From Porodaedalea pini (taxonomy: Eukaryota; Basidiomycota; Agaricomycetes; Hymenochaetales; Hymenochaetaceae): DNA of 64,000 nucleotides. The stretch is from NCBI GenBank assembly GCA_002794775.1, contig NBAY01000026.1, forward strand, positions 248,001 to 312,000. The letters are read 5' to 3'. Below the pieces are notes generated by a model that worked only from the letters and a program-made list of their open reading frames with translations, made no database searches and was not told the DNA's origin. A program made the position numbers and the translations under genes. This document shows, in pieces, positions 11,301-22,569 of the stretch. Position 1 is the stretch's first letter, and the number at the start of each line of letters is the position of its first letter.

Positions 11301-13167
11301 TATCGGATGGGTCGCGCGCCCGAAGCACGAGAACGCGGCGGATGGGTTCAAGCGCGCGGGCCGGTTCAAGAAGGCGAGTAATATGAACTATGGGCTGCGT
11401 GTGAGCTTGAGGCTGGAGAAACACCTTGCGGAGCTGATGGAGAAGGAGCGCGAGAAGGCGGCGGCGACGGCAGTGGTGGGGAGCGAGACGACGACGACGA
11501 CGACGACGCCTGGCGCGAATCAGCGCTTCTCGACGATCGGCTCGAACGTCAACTCGAATACGAACAGCAACGCGGGGACGGGCACGGACGAGGACGAGAC
11601 GCAGTCGCTTGAGGACCGCGCGCTCGCGCTGGCCGTCGAGGAGGAGTTCGTCGCGAGCGGATCAAAGTGGCGGCCCTGGGCGGGCAATGGCAAGGCGATC
11701 CGCATGGGCGAGATCGTCCTCCTTGTGGACTCGGACACTGTCGTTCCGGAGGACTGCTTCCGCGACGCGGCGCGCGAGCTTGCGGCGTGTCCGACGGTTG
11801 CGGTCATCCAGCACGAGAGCGACGTCATGCAGGTCGCGCATCATTACTTTGAGAACGGTATTGCGTACTTCACGCGTAGGATCAACAAATGTATCTCAAT
11901 GAGTGCGTTTTCACACACACTCTCTCTCCTTTCGCCTCTTGCTATTCGTATACTGACAAAGCGGACGGAACAGCATGCGCAAACGGCGAAGTCGCACCCT
12001 TCGTGGGGCACAACGCGTTCCTTCGGTGGCGCGCGATCCAGGACGCGGCGTTCACGGACAAGGACGGCGTCGAGAAGATCTGGTCCGAGTCGAATGTGTC
12101 GGAGGACTTCGACATGGCGCTACGGCTCATGATGCGCGGGTACATTATCCGCTGGGCGCGCTACTCGCTCGGCGCGTTCAAGGAGGGCGTCTCGCTCACG
12201 GTCGACGACGAGCTCAACCGCTGGCAGAAGTATGCGTATGGGTGCAGCGAGCTGCTGTTCAACCCGCTTAAGGACTGGTGGCGCAAGGGCCCGATCAACC
12301 ACCAGATTCATCGCTTTATCTGGGGACCCGCGCCGTTGCATTACAAGCTCAGCATGCTGGCGTACATGTTCTCGTACTGTGCGTTTTTTTTTTCTTATTC
12401 TCCGCCTGTTCTTGCCTGGTCTATGCGTGAATTGATGCTGACGATGATGTGTGGATAGATGGGATTGCGGGCTCGACGACGATTGCGGTTATTAACTATG
12501 TACTACTGGGTTTCCAGCTTGACGTCGACGGGTACTACATGCATAGTTTCGAGATCTGGCTCGCGACGACGGTCATATTTCTCGGACTCGGTAACATAGC
12601 GTTCTCGTTGCTTGAGTACCGCCTTGGCGAGCGAGATCTACTGAAGGCGCTCTGGACCAACTTCAGGTGGATTCCGTTCTTGTCAGTTCTCTCTCTTTTC
12701 TTTTATTCCTTTTATCTACTCGATGACTGAAGCACTGTGCACTTAGCTTCTTCTTTTTCGGCGGCCTCTCGATCCACTTGTCCGTCGCGGTCCTCGCGCA
12801 CCTATTCTCGTACAACATCCAATGGAGTGCGACGAAGAAGGAAGTCGAGCGCTCGAATTTCTTCAAGGAGGTGCCCAAGATCTTCAAGCGCTTCTGGGTC
12901 GCGCTCGGCATTGCGCTCATCTTGATCGCGGGTATGATCGTCCTGAGTACAAGCCTCGTCCCGCTCGAGTGGCGCGTCGATGGGACCGGCTGGGCCGTGA
13001 TCTTCCCGCTTGCGGTTACGTCAGGATGCCATATCCTCTTCCCTGTATGTGTTGCTCACCAATACGCTCTCTGTTCTGATATAGTTGCTGACCCTTTTGT
13101 AACCCCTCCTCTCATTCACTTCTGCCAGATCGTGCTGAACCCGTATCTCATGGTCTTCTCGTACTAA
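8390..13167 (+). CDS. Family 2 glycosyltransferase, large basidiomycete membrane type
   Basis: Predicted exons: 8390-8510, 9652-9778, 9847-9955, 10063-10683, 10742-10851, 10912-10949, 11013-11902, 11974-12378, 12459-12681, 12747-13044, 13129-13167. All junctions are GT-AG and in phase, except for one frame change inside exon 4 (near 10195-10240) that a 38-bp intron or an indel would explain. The protein is about 980 residues. Two hydrophobic segments (after LYAPIYNG, and around FALVVLIPLLFSVSL) precede the GT2 domain. The domain shows MPVYKESL, FINDDG, the DXD-like LLVDSDT, SEDFD and ELNRW, matching the aspartates and RW of processive GT2 enzymes. Four or more C-terminal membrane helices follow. 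The likely role is polysaccharide synthesis at the plasma or Golgi membrane using a nucleotide sugar; the product is unknown. It is not a classical chitin synthase because the QRRRW motif is absent. Confidence 0.92.
8511..9651 (+). other. Unusually long first intron (1,141 bp) of the glycosyltransferase gene
   Basis: Donor GTGCGG follows codon 40 plus one base (ending in HG). The acceptor AACAG at 9649-9651 restores phase into RFRVFPYENLELEP. All other introns of this gene are 58-107 bp. The interval is T-rich, has no coding block I recognise, and holds only shadow ORFs. Confidence 0.75.
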
Positions 13168-14599
13168 TCGACGAACTTTCTCGGATCTCGATTCCCCTCC
13201 CCCACTCCCCCCCATTTTGTTTTTGTCGCCATCTGACATCGACTCAATATTTCTCACCTCAACCTTTTATATATGGCATACACGCACTATACACGTCGCA
13301 CATTCAACTCGGACAACAACATCAAACATCTCTGTCTGTCCATAAGTCCCTCTTTTGTCCTACCCCCGTCCTTACTCATAGGACAAAAAGCCCCATCCCC
13401 ATCCCGTCCAATCGCATCGGACTTGCATGTCTCGTTTTTGTCCTTATACTGTCTGTCTTATACCACCTTCCCGATGTTGTGTTTGCATGTCCCGTAGAAT
13501 CAGTCTTATTCCATTTCTCATTCACCCCTGTTTGTGTGCCTCGGTGTTTTCTTTATTACCCACGTCTTACGGACTTCTTTTTCTTTTTTTCCCTTCTTCT
13601 TTCCTGACCCTCGAGTTGACGCTTTTCTTGTTCCCCCTCTGTTCAAGTTGTCCGTCCCTTTCATGCCAACGCGAAGTCACTTACTTTTTAATGAAACTTC
13701 TTGGTTTTCATGCTGTCTTTACTTACTTACCCACTTTTCATGGTCTCTTCTGCTTCTGACGTGTTTTCTTTTGTTCTTTCCTTTTTCATACGAATTTGTT
13801 ACTGCCACTGAACGTTTATTAGAATCTATCCGCTTGTGTGCTGTGCTGTGCTGTCCATTGTGTTCGGGTTTTTTTTTCTTGTCATGATAGTCATCGAATG
13901 GGATGACGCCTTACAGATCGAGAGTGAGACTCGGAGTCGGAGTGACGAGAGAGATCACTACATAGAAACTTTTTAGGTCTCTATGCGCAAGAATGAGTTC
14001 CGAATCCACAGGAAAGAGCGGCATCAGGGTGCGTGTGTCGCAGATCCGTGGGTCCTTGCATATATGTTCATCATAGGTAAGGTCTGACTCTCGGTGACAC
14101 TGCTACAGATTAGCTTGCAATACGACAATAACAAGCTGATATCGGCGATGCCTGTTTATCCCTATAGCGGTTCGTATTTTGATATTGTCCTTGTTTCTTC
14201 AAGTCATTGATTTGATTTGATTTCCCTTCATTTCTACTGGATCCGAATCACAATGAGTGGCAGGCTATCAGCTTCGACGTCGTTTGTTTCGTGTTCCGTT
14301 CATACAGTACGCCTGGCCTAAGGTCAAAGCCCGTCATGGTAATCACCAAGCTCAATGGGTTCTCATAGAGAGTTATGCAAAGCAGAAGTGGGGACGGGAG
14401 AAGAGGGGGGCGGTGTCTTGAACGAGTAAAGCCCTCTGAAGAGCCAATACTGTCACTTGGCGGTGACGGCAACGGTGCGTACTTGAATTCAAAACTCATA
14501 TCGGGACGAATGCAACAAGAATGAGCTTAGATTCAGAGCACGTAAACAAATGAAGACGGCGTATTATACTAGGCGTACATCAGCAGAATTAAGAAGAGT
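13168..14599. other. Intergenic, convergent 3' regions
   Basis: The first ~750 bp after the glycosyltransferase stop is C/T-rich and probably contains its 3' UTR. The rest, up to the end of the BTB gene on the opposite strand, shows no supported gene. Confidence 0.5.
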
Positions 14600-16009
14600 C
14601 TACCGATCCTCGAGCTTGTCCCAAATAAGATGCTGAGGTGTCTTGCCATGTATCGGCCCCGTATGGAATTCACGACTGAGTTCAGCCTCCTCCTCGCGAG
14701 ACCATGAGCCCGGTGGTCGGAAATCGAGCTGAAGCTGAAGCACAGGATATGAACGAAAGGTCAGCGGAATACTGTAAACACACAGAAAGAGATTTAACGC
14801 ACTTCGGATAGAGTGTCATTAGCTTCGTCCTGGAGGACTCGTAAGGCGGACTTGAAGTTCTCCGGAGCATCATCACTGCATTTACGGCAGGCAAGGGCAG
14901 CGTCCCAACACCACATGGGCAGCCCCTGCAGGTCGAACACCTTCATCGGTGCTGCAGACTTCTTCTCTAATTCCCAAACAGAATTTTCTCCAATATACCG
15001 CAATTCTAGACCCTCCATTAAGAATGGGTCTAGCAGCGCATGCAGAACATTCGACGAGCGAAATATGCTCGTCTGGAAGACCACGGTTAAAGATCTCCAT
15101 GACTGCCTTTGCGCATTCACGACGGTATTTTACGAGGCGGCAACGACTGGCTCTATCGAGATTCATGTAGTTGATTTCGGTGCAGTCCAAGGGATCGAAC
15201 AGAGTCAAGAAAGCCGTGTCAAGCATCGCATCTTCAAGGCCCAGCTGCGAGGCGACAATATAAGCGCGCACGGCAGCAGCAGGGCTGGCGGAGCCGAAGT
15301 TATACCCGGCGATGATATCCTTGATCTTAAGCTTCAGAGTGGAGGAAACGTGGTTGAATCCCAAAAGGACGGCCATCTCGTAGGCGGGGACGAGCTGAAG
15401 GAAAGGGGAGCCTTCAGTTGGGTCTGCAATCGCGTCGATGTCCGGAAAGGGACCGGCAGAGCCATAGACGTAATACAGGAGCGCACGCAAGGTCTTCGAA
15501 TTCTCGTTGAGAAGAACACGTGGTGTACCGTCTGGAAGCCTTCGTAAAGCACCGATGTAGATTTTCTTGCCCTCGGTAGCCACTATTCCGGAATCGGAGA
15601 TGAGACGAATGTCCTTCCGCGTCGAAGCAAGAGGAATCTCGTATTTCAGGAGCGGCGATGCACTGCAGAGGATGCTCTTCCTCGCGTGATATTCGACACC
15701 ATCGTAAGTGACCAAGGTAACGAGGTCGGAGGGGTCAGCGATAGCATCGAGTGGCGGATCCGCCCTCGGAAGTCGCTTCAGGCGGCCGACACTAGGCGCG
15801 GTCGTGAGTCTAATGCGGTAGTGAGGGCCAGAAGTGCTGTTCCTTCCTTGTCGGTTTATCAAGGAGGACTGAGAAGCTGATTGCTCTGGAATGCTCGAAA
15901 CCTCAAATCTCCCGAAGGGATGATGCTCGACAGGCGGCCCCCTTGCGGCCTCTGAGCGTAATCTGTCAAAGTTGTCGTAGAAAGGCGTTCCTTCGCGGTA
16001 CTTGCTCAT
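14600..16009 (-). CDS. BTB/POZ domain protein (basidiomycete type)
   Basis: ATG at 16009 (MSKYREGTPFYDNF). The N-terminal ~95 residues are disordered. A BTB fold follows with DLVTLVTYDGVEYHARKSIL and later LRALLYYVYG. Beyond it lie a helical part (CRLVKYRRECAKAVMEIF) and a C-terminal part ending in KTPQHLIWDKLEDR. BTB proteins act in protein-protein contacts, sometimes as ubiquitin-ligase adaptors; the partner is unknown. The 3' structure is ambiguous. The starting frame runs open to a possible donor GTAAAT at 14885 and can be spliced to 14771 (114-bp intron, acceptor TTTACAG), which gives the final frame. Yet within that intron another frame encodes a protein-like stretch (GLPMWCWDAALACRKCSDD) that suits the family better. 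Either two compensating indels exist or the other frame is coincidental. Family call sure, exact C-terminus not. Confidence 0.8.
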
Positions 16010-18143
16010 TGTGCAACTCCCTCAGAGATTCGGATAGTATGCAGTGGTTGGAAAGGGGGTTTCTAATCGCAAACTTGAGCTATCTGGCGAGTTTATATAC
16101 CATTTGGCTCTTGGACCCTTTGTGGCAGAGGCGGTGGCCTGGCCACGGAAAACACAACGTACTCGGTTAAATCAGATAAATTCTAGGACAATCAGCCACG
16201 AAAATAACGCGTAGAGGCCTGGGTCATGACATTTCTTTCGACAGCGAGGAACGTCTGCAGCCATTGTTCGGCGGGGTACCAAGTACCTTTATGACTTGCC
16301 TAACATGTCAAGCCAATCGATTAGGCCCTTACAATAGCAGGTGTGGCCAAGAGCTTGAGTGAGCAGCATGCAGCAGACGAATGGGTGATGTCGGGGATAT
16401 TGTTCATCGAGTCTACCCTAAAGTAGCAAAGCGAAGCGTTGAGGTCTTACAGTAGTGGCGAAACATATTTAGAATCGAGCTCGAACACGGAGTTTGAAGG
16501 CACGTGGCGGAAACGCGTCAGCGGCCCGGTTTCGCGTTATTTGTTCATATTGTGTAATGCTCACCGTCGAACAAACACGTCGCGCTGCAAATTGCGCAAG
16601 ATCTGTGCCGAATCAGTCAGCTAGGTCTAACTGAATGTCATTTATACGGTACTATTTTATAAGCTTGTATCATCTGTGCGATCACAAGGGAAAAAGAGGA
16701 ACAGTGGACACCCCAATGACTCGCCGGACTGCGTAGTTTCCCATTTTTATAGATGGGCCGTAAACATCTGGTTCATTATCTTCCTTCGTTGCAAAGAGCC
16801 TATCAAGCCCAACCTCCTGGTCTATAAAATCCGCGCTGTTCTTGATATTCCAGATGGCCATTGGCCAATGTAGTAGCCAGCTCTGTGTCATCAATCTTGA
16901 ATGATAACTCGGCCATTTCCATGAATATTATCCTGTAGTTCTTGAATAATATGACGCTGTGTCCTAAAGTGTTGTCGGACTCGGAGCTGTGCTTTGCAGA
17001 CGAAGGAACTGCCTCTGGGGGTGCTATGATTAGTTCTGACATCTGGACATAGTTAATTAGTTATCGAGTCTGAGGCGCTGATGAAGGACAATGTTCGAGA
17101 TGTACTTGACACTGCAAGGTGCGGCTGCTCGATGAGATGTGGGAGGAAAGAGGGAGAGAGTTTTTGAACAAGTCCAACGCCGTGTGGCCACTGGCCAGTG
17201 GCTCTCAGTACTAGTCATGCTTACAAAACTGCCACCGCCATGCCAATGAGCAGCGTCGCCAGAAAGTATCCGGTACTTTCATGGAGAGTGATAGCTGGTG
17301 TTTAGCTACATATGCATATTGGTGCAACTCTTGCAAAATTGTATAGCAAACATCCACGAAAACAATCTCAGTTTGAACTTCTTCAATGCTTCGAATTTTG
17401 AGATACATACTAAAAAGGAAGGGAAGATCTTCCGCAGATCACATTCCGGTGCATTTACAATCATCATGGTTCAATCCGAGCTTCCGGAACTATCTGAAAA
17501 TGCAGGCAAGACAAATTATTCCTGACCCTTACTCACTTCATCTGGAGACTACTGATATCAGTGAAACCAAGGCCACAGCATTGAACAGACAGCGGACAGT
17601 CAGAAGTAGCCCTGATGAGAGCGAAATGATTCGGATGCTCCGGACTTCATCCGAGTCAAAAAAACGTGACAAATTAAGCCTTGAGCACCGAGGAAGAAAA
17701 GTGATCTGAACTCCAGTTTCTTATCAAAAGCTGACAGGGCCATAGATTAGATGTACCTAAACAATACAAATGAACCACGGGCGAATAGCGTCAACTTAGT
17801 GAGTAAGCTAAGGCAATTACAGTACTACAGTATCCAATCTAGATCTTTCAACGAGCAAGATGCACCTGGAAAAGAGACAAAGGGCCAGCGGAGGATCAAA
17901 TGCGCTCAGAAGTCCCAGATGCTACGGCGACTGGGCGGGTTTATAGAATTCTCGATGAGTTCTTGTTCATAGGCATTCGTTGCACACGACAGCATGTCCT
18001 CGAAGTGAAGAAGAAAGTCAAGTGTGGCCAATCCGATGTGAAACAGTCTACATGTATAATTAGAAGATTTTTTTTAAAAAAAAGGACCCAATGCTTGTGC
18101 ATTATTGCACTGCACTGCAGGTGAGTATTACACTCGTCTATGA
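16010..18143. other. Intergenic region without a supported gene
   Basis: Only short ORFs occur. One at 16803-17042 (-), beginning MSELIIAPPEAVPSS, and a neighbouring frame containing EDNEPDVYGPSIKMG read somewhat like protein, but they end in stops, lack splice signals that join them, and match no family I know. They may be relics. The rest is A/T-richer DNA with nothing recognisable. Confidence 0.4.
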
Positions 18144-20391
18144 TCATACACAACAGTCTTTATCGCAAGACTCGCTATCCTTCGGCTCCCAGGAGTGTTT
18201 TAACCAGCGCCGGAATGTAATTACCGTAAAGTCCTTTTCGCTTCTAGGATGCCCCATGTCTGGGTCCACGTAAATGTCGTCCCACTGTGATCTCTCGCTG
18301 TCTGTCCTATATTGCCCTGTCAGGTTGAAGTAATTGCACAACGATCGGCATCGAATCCGTAGATAATCTTTTTTGGAGTCGGAATATGGGAATATTTCAA
18401 GCCACTTCCTCGAGATGAAAAGCTCCTTAGCATCCTTAATGCTATTCCAAGATCCTTTTCTCCATTCGCGCAAGATATCTGGCTCTGGAAACTTTTTCGG
18501 TCTGTAGCCAAGGGCATGCCAAATGGCGACATAAAGGAAAGACTCGAGCTCGTGACGGAAGCGATGAGTATACGCCTTCGAAAGGTCGAGGACCTCGCGG
18601 GCCATGAAAGGAGCCGTGCCGGAGTGTACACGGGTAGAGACATGGGTAGGCTCCATGGACACGAGATCAAAGTCGAGAAGAATGTCGACATATTCTCCAT
18701 TGTCGTCGATATAAAAACCCAGGTTATTGATGCTGATGTCACGATGAAGAATACCGCCCTTCGAGTAAAGCTTATGCGCACCTATCTGAGCTTAGCCAAT
18801 TGCAAGTCGCATTTTCTAGTGTACTCACAACGTAGACATTGCATTAAAACCTTCCAGAAAATTTCTGGGTTGTCAATTTCGGAAATCGAATTGTATTTCC
18901 TCTCAAGGAGAAGCCGAAGCTCCTTCTTTTCGTATTCTTGCGACTTCAGAGAACATTTCTCCCGCAGTTGTTCTGAAGGAGAGTTATCGGCAACAATAGC
19001 TTGTCCAAAGACCTGAACGACATGCTTCGACTCAATCTTTCTCGCCTCCACAATGAAGATATGCTCCGAAATGCAATTTGTCACTTGCCAAGAAGACTTT
19101 ACGACAAGCTTCAAAATTTCGCTGGTGTTACCTGCCACTTCAATGTCGTGAACGGCTGTTCCGCGACCCAGGAGCGAGTAATTGGTATGGACGCGCTCTT
19201 TGCGGTGAATATCCATGTTATCGGCTAGTTGGAATGGCGCCCCATCCTCACGGACAGGAACTAGCTCGCAGTGCATCGTCATGGTCTTCTCGGACTTTGT
19301 GTCAAATGGATTGATGTAGCCCGTAACAGGATTGAGCCCAAAGCCTACTCAACCAACTTCTCTCTTGACGTAGAGCATGAAAAGGATCGTGAGAGGAGTA
19401 AAATCCTCAAGGAAGTCAATTCCATCCGACATGACGACACACGACTGGTGATAATAGCGCAAGTATACTTTTCCATCCTTGACGAGAAGCCCGAGGGCAT
19501 AGATCCGATCGCCATTCGCACTCAGCATCTCTGCTGCATAGCTAGCAAGCTGAGTCTCAGGATCTCTAGGCTCCCTCGACACGGAGGAGGTCGTGCGAGA
19601 GCTCGAAGTGACCTTCCTCTCTCGTCCAGAGCCAGTGCTCCTTATTGGTCTTCCTCGTTTGCTACCTCTGTGCGATGACGTGGATGCTCCTGCTCCAGTC
19701 GGACGCTCACTACGCGAAGCCGACGATCTAGACGCCTTGGCTGGACCGGGTTTCTCCACATCATCCTGCTCGGTGAGGCTATCCAGAGGCCTCTTCTGTC
19801 CGCTCTTGCTCTCCTTTGATCTCTCTTTCTTGAACTCGAGGCAAAGCAGAACATACCACCAGAAAAGGTTATCGTGTGTGATCTCGACGCCTGGTGACTC
19901 GCTCTCACAAACGCCTTTCCCTTTTACATCGGGGGGAGCAGGATATTCACCATCATATCGCGGAACCAGGGTACATCTGGTTTACGTTCCGCGAAATGAG
20001 ACTTCAGAACCTTGTCCCCGCAAAAAAGTAGCTTGATCTTGATTGCCTGCGGACCGTACTCTTCGATAGCGTGCTGGACGATGTCGTTTGTGATTTTCAC
20101 AAACGGGGAATACATATGTCGCTCGTATTTATCCCTCGTGGTGAGTACTTTCTCAAGTTCGAGCTTTCCGGCCAGGAACTCCTCGCTTTTGTCGATATCC
20201 CAACTGGCAAACGTCGCCTTCATCGCATCGTACTCTGCGTCTTTGACCTCGAACAAGGTTTTGATCATTTCTTCGAAGCTTATACCCTCATTCTTGAGCA
20301 GGTCAACGTCGCGCTTCAAGTCATTGTCTATGCTAAGCCTCGTATACGTCGCCGACGAGGCAACCGCCTTCGAAGGTGTACTATGGATCAT
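18144..20391 (-). pseudogene. FunK1-type protein kinase, decayed copy
   Basis: Reading down from ATG 20391 (MIHSTPSKAVASSATYTRL): the N-terminal region, a conserved pre-kinase part (NGDRIYALGLLVKDGKVYL), N-lobe (NYSLLGRGTAVHDIEV, candidate lysine in LKLVVKSS), catalytic loop HRDISINN, DFD in place of DFG, then GTAPFMAREVL and FRHELESFLYVAIWHAL, ending CDKDCCV. A 47-bp intron (18782-18828) joins the lobes. FunK1 kinases are expanded in mushroom genomes; substrates are mostly unknown. Two defects argue against function. A C6 run at about 19930 shifts the frame between LLPP and the downstream DVKGKG stretch. A TGA at 19349-19351 interrupts an otherwise continuous frame between VKREVG and VGFGLNPVTGY. 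The first could be a read error; the second has no intron that removes it. Confidence 0.8.
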
Positions 20392-21755
20392 TCTGACGCC
20401 TTGAAAACCCAGCATTAGGTACAGAGAACGCAACCCAAACGAAGAAAGATAGATGAGTGCATACTTGACATGGTGGAACACTGGTTTCTCGATGAAATGG
20501 GGGTAGAGAGTGAGTGAAATTGCGGTTGAAAGAATCAAACAAGTGCTGCCGCTTTAGGTCTTGCGTGGCTCGACAATTGTATGGAACAGCCACAGCCACC
20601 TGACGAGTCGCAAGACAGTTGGATCTTTCTTGACGACAGACACGATGTTCGACGGCTACGTATCCACTGGCGTTTGCTAGGCAGTATGGCAATCCCGAAT
20701 CGTGAACGGAGACTTTTCAAGGGGCTTCATCGACGTTTTGATTGTCGATCGTGGACGCGATCCGAAAAGGGAAGTAAAACTTCTCACGAATCACACGGAC
20801 TGTCTGTCTCAACCTCAAGCTACAGTTGAGCTACATCGATGGGACAATCCGAGCTTGCGCACTTTCTGGAGATACAGGAAGACAATTCTCCCCAGATCAT
20901 AAACACGTCGTCTGGAAGCTCTGCTAGTACCACTGGGTCCACAGCAAGAGCGCAAAACCTAACGAGAGCATGGGCCAAAACGTACTGATGCTCTGGACTC
21001 CATCCTAGTTGACGAATATATCGTCAAAGCGTTGAACAACCAAGAGAAATTTGACTTAAACTCTTTATCTAGCCGAAAGCTAACATGGACAAAAACTGGA
21101 TCTGTGAGTAATGGGAATGAACTAAGGGTGAGCAGATTCGACACTACACGATATGTGGAAAACTGAATAAGCTAATAAGTAACTACACTGGTTTACTGAG
21201 CCTTTTTTCTTCTTTTTGCTACGGCCGTGGCGTCTAATATTTGTATACGAGATCTATCCCGCTTTCCATGGTCACATGCTATGGTACAATGGCACGAGGG
21301 CACTAACGATCGTTTCCTCTATTCCACAGAGTACTTTCGTACGATGCAAAGCATAAGCCTCCTCCCGGAAGCACGCATCCCAATCCTAAGAGCTCCATCG
21401 CCTTCTGTAACAAGCTGGTAAGCATTCAGCGCATATTGGCTCTCGTAATTACTAGTGTACTACGCTCCACAGCTACGGACATCGTACGCCGGCAAACCTT
21501 TTTCCCTGTCTCCTCTCAACAAGCTATGTCACAATAGAAGAGTGCCATAGGGAACGATTCACGGACTCCGTATCCTTGACAATATCCAAGTGCTTTTCAA
21601 ACGTTGAATGACCAGGATCCTCCTCGGTGGACTCGAAATCTTGCGCGTTCCGATCCACATGGATAACTGGAAGCAATTGCAAGCAAATTCAGATCCATAG
21701 CGTGTTAAAAGCACACCACACTGTGTACGTAGGTGGATATCACACCGGTCTATCA
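20392..21755. other. Intergenic region between two FunK1 copies
   Basis: No supported gene. Short frames on the plus strand near 20581-20902 have no recognisable domain. The segment includes the upstream region of the first FunK1 copy. Confidence 0.4.
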
Positions 21756-22364
21756 TCACACACAACAGTCCTTATCACAAACATCACTGTCCTTCAGCTC
21801 TCCGACACGCTTCAACCAGCACCCGAACACAATCATCGTGTAGTCTGTGTCGCCCCTAGCAAGCCGCTCCTTTTGTTTCACGCCAAGTGGGTTGCTCCAT
21901 TGTGATAACCGCCTATCAATTAGATCTTGCCCTACCGTGAAAAAGTAATAGCACAGCGATGCGCATCGAACACGCAGGAAATCACTGTCGGGATCGGAAT
22001 CAGGGAATATATCAATCCAGTCATCCAGGATGAAGTTATCCTTAGCTTTCATAACCTTGTACCAAGATCCCTCTCTCCATATGTGCAGGAGATCTTCGAT
22101 AGGAGATGTCCTGTCTCTGCGACCAAGGGTGTGCCAGACAAGAACATAGAAGAAAGATTCGAGATCATGACGGAAGCACTGCGCGAACAGTTCCGAATTA
22201 TCGAGGAGCCCGCGAGCCATGAAAGGAACCGAGCCAAGGTGCACAAGGTGAGATTGCTGGCTCGGCCCTGTGGACACGAAATCAGAGTCCAGAAGAATGC
22301 CGACGTATGCTCCATTCTCGTTGACGTAAAACCGCATAACACGCGTGAAGGAGAGTGAGCGCAC
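21756..22364 (-). pseudogene. Truncated FunK1 kinase C-lobe, relic duplicate
   Basis: About 200 codons matching only the C-terminal third of the neighbouring FunK1 copy: YVNENGAYVGILLDSDF, SVPFMARGLLD, RHDLESFFYVLVWHTLG and the same final CDKDCCV. The catalytic HRD loop and whole N-lobe are absent, and the DFD metal-binding motif reads DSD. Upstream of about 22338 the similarity stops. It is a broken tandem duplicate that cannot be an active kinase. Confidence 0.85.
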
Positions 22365-22569
22365 TCCCCACCTTCAAGGGCCCGACCCGACCTCTCTAAC
22401 CAGTTACTTTCGAAATGAAGCGTATAAAGTACATTGCATTGCTTTTATTACATACAACACAATTGCAACTGAAGTACATTGAGTATCTGCATCATTTATC
22501 TGTACAAGCATCAGCACAACACGTTCCGAAACCGCTCCCGACTTCATATTTATAGGGTCTACAGAACGC

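Noticed and set aside
14813..15547. 244-codon plus-strand ORF
   Set aside because: Antisense shadow of the BTB gene.
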